Origin: an uncultured Lachnospiraceae bacterium
Lineage (GTDB): Bacteria; Bacillota; Clostridia; Lachnospirales; Lachnospiraceae
Assembly: GCA_937891165.1 (NCBI GenBank)
Contig: CALAEX010000001.1
Span: 1-14,749, forward strand
DNA length: 14,749 nucleotides
Direction of reading: 5' to 3'
The notes beneath the pieces are model-generated. The model did no database searches, was not told where the DNA came from, and worked only from the letters and a program-made list of their open reading frames with translations. The position numbers were made by a program, and so were the translations under genes. Positions 6,577 to 13,522 of this stretch are shown here, piece by piece (the stretch's first letter is position 1; every line of letters begins with the position of its first letter).

Positions 6577-7071
6577 ATGAACTATGGAGTAATGTTATTA
6601 ATTTTAGTAGTATTTGGATTCTTTGGATTATGGTGGATATTAACACCAGTGATGAGGCGATATGCAATTGAAAGAGTTGCACGCAAGCTTAAAGGTAAGA
6701 TTAAAGAAAAAACAATAAGTAAGGTCTATGTATTAATGGGTGTGATTACATTTGCACTATTTATTCATGGACTTATAGTAGGTAGAGGAGAACACTTAAA
6801 TTCAACATACGAATACACAACATACCCAATAGAAAAATGTACCTTTAACAGTGTAGAGTTTAATAACACATCACAAAATCTTAATGAGTCGTATGTAATA
6901 GTAGAGGAACCAAATAGTGAATATCAAAATGTAGTAGTGAAAGAGAAAGAAAACTATGAAATTCAATGGTTCTGCAGAGTTAAATGGACATCAAACAAAT
7001 ATCATGTTTATCTATCAGAAGATGTATATGAAAGACTCAAAGATAAAGATGTAATCTACAAAGCAGATTAA
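6577..7071 (+). CDS. two-helix membrane protein within the paralog array
   Basis: This 164-residue protein is unrelated by eye to the paralogs around it. It has a first membrane helix at about 4-24 (VMLLILVVFGFFGLWW), a basic cytoplasmic loop (about 27-48, RRYAIERVARKLKGKIKEK), a second helix at about 50-68, and an outside domain of about 95 residues with two cysteines at about 88 and 132. The helix-loop-helix charge pattern predicts N-out/C-out topology by the positive-inside rule. The family is unknown to me. It is in the same orientation as the paralogs and flanked by array units, so it is probably expressed with them and may anchor or export something for the system. The ribosome site is GAAAGGAAAAAAG. 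Confidence 0.8.
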   Translation: MNYGVMLLILVVFGFFGLWWILTPVMRRYAIERVARKLKGKIKEKTISKVYVLMGVITFALFIHGLIVGRGEHLNSTYEYTTYPIEKCTFNSVEFNNTSQNLNESYVIVEEPNSEYQNVVVKEKENYEIQWFCRVKWTSNKYHVYLSEDVYERLKDKDVIYKAD

Positions 7072-7074
7072 ATA

Positions 7075-7340
7075 ATTGTATCATTGTTTCGTAGAAAAAC
7101 ATCGGTACAAAGTGTATCAAGAATAATAAGAAAACCAAATGTTAAAAATGAATCATTAGAAAGTAGAAAACCAGAGTATGAAAATGTATCAAAACTCCAA
7201 AATAAACCCTATAGAAAAGAAATGTACCTAAGGAGGCTAAAGAAAGACATTATTTCATAGTGTATCAAGAATGAAGAGCAAACCTGTGTAAACGAGTGTA
7301 TCAATTCGTAATGAGCAAACCTATGGAAAAAAGTGTATTG
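7075..7340 (+). repeat. A/B array block 4 (8 units)
   Basis: A copies are at 7075, 7111, 7147, 7183, 7221, 7259, 7295 and 7332, with steps of 36, 36, 36, 38, 38, 36 and 37 bp. B copies are at 7093, 7129, 7165, 7201, 7241, 7277 and 7314. Two B copies are AGCAAACCT. The looser 38-bp steps coincide with the most degenerate copies. The block starts 3 bases after the membrane-protein stop codon and ends just before the ribosome site of the next paralog. Confidence 0.9.
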
Positions 7341-7357
7341 AATAAGGAAAATTATAG

Positions 7358-7876
7358 ATGAAAACAATTAAAAATAAGATAATGCATTTGTTAAATAATA
7401 AGAAACAGTTGTATGAATTTCCAATACAAAATATAACATCTAGCTTACATAACTTATATGGAATAACAAGTGTTAGTTTGTTAAATGGCAATTTGAATAA
7501 TGATATAAAAACTAAGTTATATAAGATAATACTCGGAGAAAAAATACAACATGATGTTAAAATAAAGGATGCATTAGCTATAGGTATATCATATTATGAA
7601 GAACCGGAAGGAATAATATATGGTATAGATAATAACATAGTATTTGAGTATGCTTACTATATAGACTTTATATATGGAGCATTGAGATATAGTAAAAAAC
7701 GTTTTGATAAGAAGTTACAAAACCATATTGGAAGGAATACAGAAATTTATATGTTATCACATATCTACAAGTTAGATGATGACACTATTAATAAATTTAA
7801 ACTACTAGGAGTAGATATAACGGCAGATATTATAGAGGAACTAGTTGACAGTAACAGGTTACAATTATTATATTAA
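7358..7876 (+). CDS. array-family paralog 4 (subtype c), unknown function
   Basis: This 172-residue family member has YEFPIQNITSSLHNLYGI (about 19-36), then LNGNLNNDIKTKLYKIILGE (about 42-61) as a subtype-c block also seen in the 8638 product. The central strand pair IIYGIDNNIVFEYAYYIDF (about 86-104) and the signature HIYKLDDDTINKFKLLG (about 135-151) are both strong. It ends IIEELVDSNRLQLLY. The ribosome site is AATAAGGAAAATTATAGATG. With the 8084 gene it forms a c-d pair that recurs at 8638-9732. Confidence 0.85.
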   Translation: MKTIKNKIMHLLNNKKQLYEFPIQNITSSLHNLYGITSVSLLNGNLNNDIKTKLYKIILGEKIQHDVKIKDALAIGISYYEEPEGIIYGIDNNIVFEYAYYIDFIYGALRYSKKRFDKKLQNHIGRNTEIYMLSHIYKLDDDTINKFKLLGVDITADIIEELVDSNRLQLLY

Positions 7877-7888
7877 CTATATGCACAT

Positions 7889-8065
7889 AGAAATCCAGAA
7901 GGTAAAAGCGAATCAAATTCATTGAAGAAAACCTATGAAACGTAATGTATCATATGAACGTAGCTAGACCATTACTTATAAATACATCTTAGGAGGATAT
8001 AGAAAACCATTTAATGTAAAATGTACCAGAGAGGTGAAAGAAAACCATTCATACCTAGTGTGTAT
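7889..8065 (+). repeat. A/B array block 5 (5 units)
   Basis: The block opens with a B copy (AGAAATCCA, 7889). A copies follow at 7907, 7944, 7981 (AATACATCT), 8020 (AATGTACCA) and 8057 (AGTGTGTAT), with B copies at 7926, 7963, 8001 and 8039. Steps are 37, 37, 39 and 37 bp, so this is one of the less regular blocks. The last A copy runs directly into the TAAGGAGAAAAAT ribosome site of the 8084 gene. Confidence 0.82.
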
Positions 8066-8083
8066 TAAGGAGAAAAATAAAAA

Positions 8084-8539
8084 ATGGACATAAATATTAG
8101 AACAACATTCCCATATTTACAAATTAAAGAATCAATATTAAATAGATATAAACACATAAGAGATTGTTATGTTCGACATAACATAAATTATAAAGCATAT
8201 CAAGAATTATTAGAAAGTAGAGAAAAGATAAGAGACAATCAATCAGCTTATTTTTCATTAATGATTAGACCAAACAGTGATTACTTATGGAATGTCATCT
8301 ATGCAATTGTAGAAGATTTCATTTATGTGTATTGCTTTGAGACATATAATGAGTACAGTGAGCCAAAGGAATATGTGGCAGTTCAATCTTATGGGCAGGA
8401 CTATAGATATTGTCTAGATGCAATATATAAAATAGATAAAGAAACAGTAAATAAATTCAAGTTGCTTAGTAGTAATGGATTAAGTCCAGATGCAATATTT
8501 AAGTTATTACATACAGATAAAACAATAAGCTTCACATAG
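8084..8539 (+). CDS. array-family paralog 5 (subtype d), unknown function
   Basis: This 151-residue family member has a subtype-d N-terminus, FPYLQIKESILNRYKHIRDC (about 9-28), that aligns with FPVIAVTNGLMRNYKNIVRC in the 9208 product. The central strands are WNVIYAIVEDFIYVYCFE (about 69-86) and the signature is AIYKIDKETVNKFKLLS (about 113-129). The start follows TAAGGAGAAAAATAAAAAATG. The 98 bases to the next gene hold no array unit, only a small AAACAAT/ATTGTTT inverted repeat (8606-8623) just before the next ribosome site. Confidence 0.83.
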   Translation: MDINIRTTFPYLQIKESILNRYKHIRDCYVRHNINYKAYQELLESREKIRDNQSAYFSLMIRPNSDYLWNVIYAIVEDFIYVYCFETYNEYSEPKEYVAVQSYGQDYRYCLDAIYKIDKETVNKFKLLSSNGLSPDAIFKLLHTDKTISFT

Positions 8540-8637
8540 ATTGCAGTTAAAGAGAGGAGAAATTAATTCAGATTTTGAGTATCCTGCCTTTAAAATCAAC
8601 AGATAAAACAATAAAAATTGTTTAGTAGGAAGTTAAC

Positions 8638-9180
8638 ATGATTTCAAAGAAAGACATTGAAAAAATAGTATATAAACATAGCAAAAAATACGACTATCCA
8701 AGTAAAAAATTTCTAGATAGCTTATTTGATATAGACGGTGTAGCAAATGCAGGTCTACTAAGACATGAAATGTCAGAGAATAACAAAGTTGAACTATATA
8801 ACATTGTATTTAATGAAAAGAATACAGTGTCAGAAGATTTAGCTAAACACATGGCATTAAACGTTTGCTTCGGTAATGGTGGTATAAGGCATAACATATT
8901 CGCAGTAGAAAACGGAGTTATATTTGAGTATACATATTATATTGATATGACTTGGGAAATGATAGAGAAGCAATATAATATCAAAAGAATAAAAGACAAA
9001 CTAAGAATCAAAGATTTACATAATGGAACACAGTGGCATGCGCCTTATAAATTAACAGGCATGTATAGATTAGATAAAGACACAATGAATAAATTAAATT
9101 TGCTTGGAGTTAAAATTGATGGATGCATGCTACAGAAAATAGTTGAACAAGGTAAGGTTGAAGCTATTACAATGAAATAA
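8638..9180 (+). CDS. array-family paralog 6 (subtype c), unknown function
   Basis: At 180 residues this is the longest family member. It has a basic N-terminal helix and a subtype-c block from IDGVANAGLLRHEMSENNK to VFNEKN (about 32-62) that also resembles IDGVANLKATHDFSVDSN in the 13047 product. The central strands are NIFAVENGVIFEYTYYID (about 86-103), nearly the same pattern as in the 7358 product. The signature is MYRLDKDTMNKLNLLGVKI (about 142-160). The ribosome site is TAGGAAGTTAACATG. The 9208 gene follows 27 bases after the stop, without an array between them. Confidence 0.85.
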   Translation: MISKKDIEKIVYKHSKKYDYPSKKFLDSLFDIDGVANAGLLRHEMSENNKVELYNIVFNEKNTVSEDLAKHMALNVCFGNGGIRHNIFAVENGVIFEYTYYIDMTWEMIEKQYNIKRIKDKLRIKDLHNGTQWHAPYKLTGMYRLDKDTMNKLNLLGVKIDGCMLQKIVEQGKVEAITMK

Positions 9181-9207
9181 ATAATACGGACGAGGTAATA
9201 GACAAAT

Positions 9208-9732
9208 ATGACAACTTGTACAGATAATGGAGCAAATAAAGAAAAGATTAAGCGGCTAGATAATTGTATAAGTTCATTTCCAGTTATTGCAGTTACAAAT
9301 GGATTAATGCGAAACTATAAGAATATTGTGAGATGTAACATGAAAAGTAATATTCCAATTGAAATGGAGTATGACTATAGAAATTTATTAAAAGGACAGT
9401 ACGGTGGACATGTTGATAGACTTCGTAAGGGGTTAGGTATATATACTATGTGCAATACTGATATAGCTTGGACAAAAATATATGTGCTTGTAGGAAATTT
9501 ATTATTTGAGTATTTACTTCACATGAATTATTTTAAGGAAGAACCCAAAATAATTCATTTAGATACACATATAACAAGAGAGTACATATTAAAATCAATA
9601 TATAAATTAGATACAGACACAATGAATAAATTAAATATTCTTGGTGAGGTAAATATTAGACCGGAAAACTTTTATAAGTTAACATTATCAGATAAAATAG
9701 AAGATTTGATGGTAACAAGAATACATTATTAG
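9208..9732 (+). CDS. array-family paralog 7 (subtype d), unknown function
   Basis: This 174-residue member is the subtype-d partner of the 8638 gene. FPVIAVTNGLMRNYKNIVRC (about 24-43) matches the 8084 product. The central strands are IYVLVGNLLFEYLLHMNYF (about 91-109) and the signature is SIYKLDTDTMNKLNILG (about 130-146). The N-terminal extension carries several Cys residues and has no clear role. The ribosome site is a modest GACGAGGTAA. The next paralog starts 8 bases after the stop, so the two are almost certainly translated from one message. Confidence 0.83.
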   Translation: MTTCTDNGANKEKIKRLDNCISSFPVIAVTNGLMRNYKNIVRCNMKSNIPIEMEYDYRNLLKGQYGGHVDRLRKGLGIYTMCNTDIAWTKIYVLVGNLLFEYLLHMNYFKEEPKIIHLDTHITREYILKSIYKLDTDTMNKLNILGEVNIRPENFYKLTLSDKIEDLMVTRIHY

Positions 9733-9740
9733 GTAAAAAT

Positions 9741-10241
9741 ATGTTAGGGTTAGGAAAATACATAGAACCTATGGAATTATTTCCAATAGGCGAAATAAGA
9801 AAGAGCATAGAACAAAATTATAATGGATTATACTATCTAGTCAGGCTAAATGGCAATGTGAGTGAAAAAGTTGCAAAAAAGATAAATAGAATTAGCAAAG
9901 GTAAAGTAATTAAACTTACACCTAGAGAGATAGAACAATTAAGTTTAAGATTAAGCAAATCAAATAGAAGTGTAATCCAAGGAGAAATACTATACAGCAT
10001 TATAGACAATTTTATATATGAATATAAGTTAGATATGGAATCTTATTTTAACTCAAGGAACTATAAATTTAATGACTTAGTGCATGGATATAAATTCAAT
10101 CTAAATCAAGTTTATATGATGAGTCAAGATAGTTTTAATAAGCTAAGGATACTAGGTAAGGAAAATGACATAAATGTAATAACTAAACTAGTTGATAATA
10201 GTAATACAATCAAGTTAATAGAAGTTAAACAGAATAAATAG
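9741..10241 (+). CDS. array-family paralog 8 (subtype a), unknown function
   Basis: This 166-residue member is closest by eye to the 4767 product. Both have an FPI-x-x-I-R-x-S-I-E helix (here about 14-23) followed by a strand, a basic stretch and a polar block (IKLTPREIEQLSLRLS, about 57-72). The central strands are YSIIDNFIYEYKLDMESYF (about 89-107) and the signature is QVYMMSQDSFNKLRILG (about 123-139), with KI-D replaced by MMS. It ends in a basic KQNK tail. AGGTAAAAATATG gives a weak ribosome site that may rely on coupling to the gene 8 bases upstream. Confidence 0.84.
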   Translation: MLGLGKYIEPMELFPIGEIRKSIEQNYNGLYYLVRLNGNVSEKVAKKINRISKGKVIKLTPREIEQLSLRLSKSNRSVIQGEILYSIIDNFIYEYKLDMESYFNSRNYKFNDLVHGYKFNLNQVYMMSQDSFNKLRILGKENDINVITKLVDNSNTIKLIEVKQNK

Positions 10242-10247
10242 AAATTT

Positions 10248-10329
10248 ATCGTATCATTTTGTAATAAGTAAACCAATGAAAGTAAATGAATCTTATAAAA
10301 CAAGTAAACCACAAGAATGGAATGAAAAG
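10248..10329 (+). repeat. A/B array block 6 (3 units)
   Basis: A copies are at 10248 (ATCGTATCA), 10285 (AATGAATCT) and 10321 (weak, AATGAAAAG), with steps of 37 and 36 bp. B copies are AGTAAACCA at 10267 and 10303. This is the shortest block. It again starts within 7 bases of a stop codon and runs up to the next ribosome site. Confidence 0.8.
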
Positions 10330-10357
10330 TTGACAGGGAGAAATTTAGTAAGACATT

Positions 10358-10807
10358 ATGGATAAAAAAGAATACTTAAGTATATTAAGTGAAATAGACG
10401 TAGATAAAATAAACAAACAGCTAAAATATAATTACCATAATCAATTTAAGTTATACTTCAATAAATGGTGGGACACTGATAAATCTACTATAGCGTTGTG
10501 GATTATGGGAAGTTTTAAAAAGGACCAGAATATTGAAGAGCTTTTAGGCTTAGAGATAAATGAATACGACTATCATGATAATGAAGATAACTTTCCTAAT
10601 AGAGTAATCATTACAATAAAAGACTATGTACTCGAGTATTTAAAGTGGGAAACAGTGATAGGAAATTATACAACAGACAGTTATAAATTAACTACATTGT
10701 ATAAGATACCAGACTCCTTGAAGAATAAAATGGCTGTATTAGGTGAAAAGTTGACAGTAGAAATGATATGTAAAGCAATTGATAACAAGATATTAACCAA
10801 TATTTAG
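10358..10807 (+). CDS. array-family paralog 9 (subtype e), unknown function
   Basis: This 149-residue member is rich in Trp, Tyr and Lys. Subtype e is defined by INKQLKYNYHNQFKLYFNKW (about 18-37) and an I-x-x-W-x-x-G segment (about 46-51), shared with the next two genes. The central strands are RVIITIKDYVLEYLKWET (about 82-99) and the signature is a variant, TLYKIPDSLKNKMAVLGEKL (about 113-132). The ribosome site is CAGGGAGAAATTT, some distance from the ATG. The 10822 gene follows after 14 bases. Confidence 0.83.
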   Translation: MDKKEYLSILSEIDVDKINKQLKYNYHNQFKLYFNKWWDTDKSTIALWIMGSFKKDQNIEELLGLEINEYDYHDNEDNFPNRVIITIKDYVLEYLKWETVIGNYTTDSYKLTTLYKIPDSLKNKMAVLGEKLTVEMICKAIDNKILTNI

Positions 10808-10821
10808 TTAGGAGTAGTTAA

Positions 10822-11241
10822 ATGGAAATTAAGGATTTGGACCTTAGAAAATTAAATTCACAACTTAAAATAAATTATAACGGAGTTGTTGAGCTTGTAT
10901 ATAAGGATTGGACACAAGAGAATAAAAAGGTAATACTTAATTGGTTAAATGGAAATGACCGATTTAGAGCGAAGGCAGAAGATTTATTATGTATAGGCAT
11001 ATTTAAAAATACTAAGCATACAGTTGATAACAAGTATACAGTATATTTAATAATAAATGATTTCATAATAGAATACATAGGTACTGAAGAACACTATTAC
11101 ATTGGATATTATGATATTGGCAAATTGTATAAAATAGGAACAGAGTTAAAGAATAAGCTTTCAATTATGGGTAAAAATATGACACATGATATGATTGAGA
11201 GAGCAATCAGAAATAATAAGTTAGAGATTATATATGAATAA
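10822..11241 (+). CDS. array-family paralog 10 (subtype e), unknown function
   Basis: This 139-residue member has LRKLNSQLKINYNGVVELVY (about 8-27), a WLNG motif (about 41-44), an EDLLCIGI helix, central strands VYLIINDFIIEYIGTEEHYY (about 74-93) and the signature KLYKIGTELKNKLSIMGKNM (about 101-120). The subtype-e signature lacks the D-x-D of other members. The start follows TTAGGAGTAGTTAAATG. Its last 8 bases overlap the 11234 start (ATGAATAA), so translation is likely coupled. Confidence 0.84.
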   Translation: MEIKDLDLRKLNSQLKINYNGVVELVYKDWTQENKKVILNWLNGNDRFRAKAEDLLCIGIFKNTKHTVDNKYTVYLIINDFIIEYIGTEEHYYIGYYDIGKLYKIGTELKNKLSIMGKNMTHDMIERAIRNNKLEIIYE

Positions 11242-11674
11242 GAATGACATAATTAAATTACAAAACATTTTAAATACAAAGGCAAATTATCAATTAGCGC
11301 TTAACTATAATGGGTTAGTCACTTTAAGTCATACATTTTCAAAGAGTGACTGTATAACAATACATAGATGGTTAGATGGATACATTGTCGACGATAGCTA
11401 TATAGGTGAGTTATTAAGATTAACAATTCATTATGAAAGACTGTACAATTGCAGGTTTAATGTCGACAATCTTTATTTAATAATTGATAGGTATGTAATT
11501 CATTACGAGGCATCTAGATTAAGAGGACATATAAATCATTATAGCATAAGCGGTCTATATGCAATAAGTACAGACTTTATGGATAAGTTACGATTATTAG
11601 GAAAAGAATTAACATTAGATATTGCAAAAGAATTAATGAATAGTCATTCTATCTATGTATGTAGATACGTATAA
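11234..11674 (+). CDS. array-family paralog 11 (subtype e), unknown function
   Basis: This 146-residue member begins in an 8-base overlap with the previous gene. LALNYNGLVTLSHTF (about 21-35), RWLDG (about 45-49) and GELLRLTI (about 58-65) match the other two subtype-e proteins in order. The central strands are NLYLIIDRYVIHYEASRLRG (about 79-98) and the signature is GLYAISTDFMDKLRLLGKEL (about 107-126). It has no good ribosome site of its own, which agrees with coupling. Array block 7 begins 8 bases after the stop. Confidence 0.83.
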   Translation: MNKNDIIKLQNILNTKANYQLALNYNGLVTLSHTFSKSDCITIHRWLDGYIVDDSYIGELLRLTIHYERLYNCRFNVDNLYLIIDRYVIHYEASRLRGHINHYSISGLYAISTDFMDKLRLLGKELTLDIAKELMNSHSIYVCRYV

Positions 11675-11681
11675 AAATGAG

Positions 11682-12177
11682 AGTTTGTCAGATTTTGGAA
11701 GAAAACCTTTAGAGCTTAATGAACCTATTAGAAAAAAGATAACCAAAGGAGGTTAGTGTATCAAAAGTAAAAAGAACACCAGATTATGTAAATGAGTCAT
11801 ATATAAAAAGCTGAAAAATATTAAATTACTAGAAAAGATATACAATTTATAAACTAGTAATTTAATATTTTTTACAATTAATGGAATGGTAGTAAACCAA
11901 AGAACAGAAATGTATCATGAACAAATAAGTATAGCATACCAAAATGGGTTAATGAATCATCCATATTTAGAGAACCAGAAAGGGAGAATGAATCACGCTT
12001 ATTTAGGAAAACCAAAATGGGGGAATGTATCATTTACAAAAAGATAACCTTCATAAAGTAATGCATCACTGGTCGTTAGAAAACCAATAATAAAAAATGA
12101 ACTAGAGCATATCAATAGGAACATAAAGGCAGAGTGCATCAGTAAAGTGTAGTAAACCAAGATAAACAAATGTAAAA
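11682..12177 (+). repeat. A/B array block 7 (about 12 units), split by a hairpin
   Basis: This is the longest block. A copies lie at 11682, 11718, 11755 and 11791, then, after a hairpin insert, at 11909, 11951, 11987, 12024, 12060, 12096, 12133 and 12169. Most steps are 36-37 bp, and 11909 to 11951 is 42 bp. B copies lie at 11700, 11737, 11773, 11891, 11933 (AGCATACCA), 11969, 12006, 12042, 12078, 12117 and 12151. The 523 bases between genes are almost fully explained by the array plus the hairpin at 11814-11872. Confidence 0.9.
11814..11872. terminator. 19-bp perfect inverted repeat inside the array (terminator or insert)
   Basis: AAAAATATTAAATTACTAG (11814-11832) and its exact complement CTAGTAATTTAATATTTTT (11854-11872) flank a 21-base loop. 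Transcribed on + it would fold into a long A/T stem ending in a T run, and on - it also ends in Ts, so it could be a bidirectional terminator. It lies where a B copy and the next A copy would be expected, so it may equally be a small palindromic insert. It is the only strong hairpin between 3660 and 14440. Confidence 0.55.
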
Positions 12178-12197
12178 ATAATAGGAAAAGGTAGTAC

Positions 12198-12668
12198 ATG
12201 AAAATGACTAGTAATAAAGATGTGGCAGACATTCAAAAGTCAATAATGAATATGGAAGTTGATGGTAGAATTAACTTTGCTAAGAGTTATAGAGAACTTC
12301 ACGAAACTATAATGTTCGGCATTTTAAATAATACGATATACAAGCACAAACATCTCGGTTTAAGTATAGTAGTGTACTTCAATGAAAATGAAACAGGACC
12401 AGAAAAGATATACCATATCTTTAGAAATAGATTATTAGTCTTTTTACCTTATGAAAGTGAGTTTAAAGAGGTAGATAATGACATATATGAGTTAAAAGAA
12501 GTATACTTAATTGATAGTGATACATTCAATAAAATGAAGTTACTGGGGTTAAATAAGTTATCAGACACTAACATTAATAAAATGTTTCACGATAAAAAAT
12601 TAATGGAACTTATAAAGATAAAGGAAGGGAAGTTGTATCTAAATGGAAAATACCATGCGGATTTATAA
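12198..12668 (+). CDS. array-family paralog 12, unknown function
   Basis: This 156-residue member has a diverged N-terminal half. The central strands are KIYHIFRNRLLVFLPYESEF (about 70-89) and the family signature is EVYLIDSDTFNKMKLLGLNK (about 101-120), followed by a helix and a basic tail (KIKEGKLYLNGKYHADL). The start follows ATAGGAAAAGGTAGTACATG. The gene opens a tight three-gene run, since the 12643 gene starts inside its last 26 bases in another frame. Confidence 0.82.
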   Translation: MKMTSNKDVADIQKSIMNMEVDGRINFAKSYRELHETIMFGILNNTIYKHKHLGLSIVVYFNENETGPEKIYHIFRNRLLVFLPYESEFKEVDNDIYELKEVYLIDSDTFNKMKLLGLNKLSDTNINKMFHDKKLMELIKIKEGKLYLNGKYHADL

Positions 12669-13059
12669 AGAAGGCTTCATAGATTGGGTAACAAAAGAAG
12701 ATATTATAACCGATAACCTTGATGATATAAGATTAACAAATTTAATTTTATATGTTAACAATGTAGAGGTAGATAGAAAACTTGAGTGGATAATAGATAA
12801 AAAGACTTGGACAGGTCAGACCTTAATAGTTAAACAATTCAAACAATTTATTTTTATCTTCAAGTATAATGATAAAGGAAGTCTTTTCAATTCAGGCTGG
12901 TACAGGTATGAGTTATCAGACATATTTAAAATAGATAGTGATACAATAAATAAATTAAATATACTTGGTATAGAAATTGATTACAAACGATTTATAAAAT
13001 TATTAGGCAATAAAAGGTTAAGGAGACTATATAATAGCAATTTACAATGGATATATTAG
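12643..13059 (+). CDS. array-family paralog 13, unknown function
   Basis: This 138-residue member is rich in Ile, Lys and Trp. LIVKQFKQFIFIFKYND (about 61-77) is the central strand pair and DIFKIDSDTINKLNILGIEI (about 93-112) is a near-perfect signature, followed by RFIKLLGNKRLRRLY. The chosen ATG overlaps the previous gene by 26 bases and is preceded by AAGGAAGGGAAG at a long spacing. An in-frame ATG at 12655 is the alternative start. The 13047 gene begins 13 bases before its stop is complete. Confidence 0.82.
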   Translation: MENTMRIYKEGFIDWVTKEDIITDNLDDIRLTNLILYVNNVEVDRKLEWIIDKKTWTGQTLIVKQFKQFIFIFKYNDKGSLFNSGWYRYELSDIFKIDSDTINKLNILGIEIDYKRFIKLLGNKRLRRLYNSNLQWIY

Positions 13060-13514
13060 AGATAACAAAGAAAGAACTTATAGACTTCTTTAATGTTAAA
13101 CAAACGGAACAGATTTGTACTATTGATGGTGTAGCTAATTTAAAAGCTACACATGATTTCAGTGTAGATTCAAATTTAGACATAATGGCTAGCGTTCTAA
13201 ATGAAAAGTATTTCAACAACTATATTTATATACTGTGGAGTAAATTCAAAATTACATTAGAAATGTATGAAAATGGCTGTATATTTGTTAACGACCACGT
13301 ATATACAGTTCTGAATAACTTTATATTTAGTTATAAGCTAACTGGATATGAATATAAGAGATACTTCTTTGAGTTGGATAACATATATAAATTAAATATA
13401 GAGCAAATGGATAGAATAAGCATAACAAGTTTATTAGGTGGAACAACTCAAAAAGATTTATATAATATAAGTTTAGAGTGTAAACCACTGGGATATTATA
13501 AAAGAACTAGTTAA
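13047..13514 (+). CDS. array-family paralog 14 (subtype c-like), unknown function
   Basis: This 155-residue member is the last complete family gene. IDGVANLKATHDFSVDSN (about 27-44) with VLNEKYF resembles the 8638 product. The central strands are YTVLNNFIFSYKLTGYEYKR (about 86-105). The signature is weaker: NIYKLNIEQMDRISITSLLG (about 112-131). The ATG lies inside the previous gene's end, with AAGGAG about 24 bases upstream, so translation probably depends on coupling. Array block 8 begins 9 bases after the stop. Confidence 0.8.
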   Translation: MDILEITKKELIDFFNVKQTEQICTIDGVANLKATHDFSVDSNLDIMASVLNEKYFNNYIYILWSKFKITLEMYENGCIFVNDHVYTVLNNFIFSYKLTGYEYKRYFFELDNIYKLNIEQMDRISITSLLGGTTQKDLYNISLECKPLGYYKRTS

Positions 13515-13522
13515 TAGAAATA

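Noticed and set aside
8540..8637. Small gene or array block between the 8084 and 8638 genes
   Set aside because: No A/B copy is recognisable and the only open frame lacks an ATG. Only a weak 7-bp inverted repeat (8606-8623) is present.
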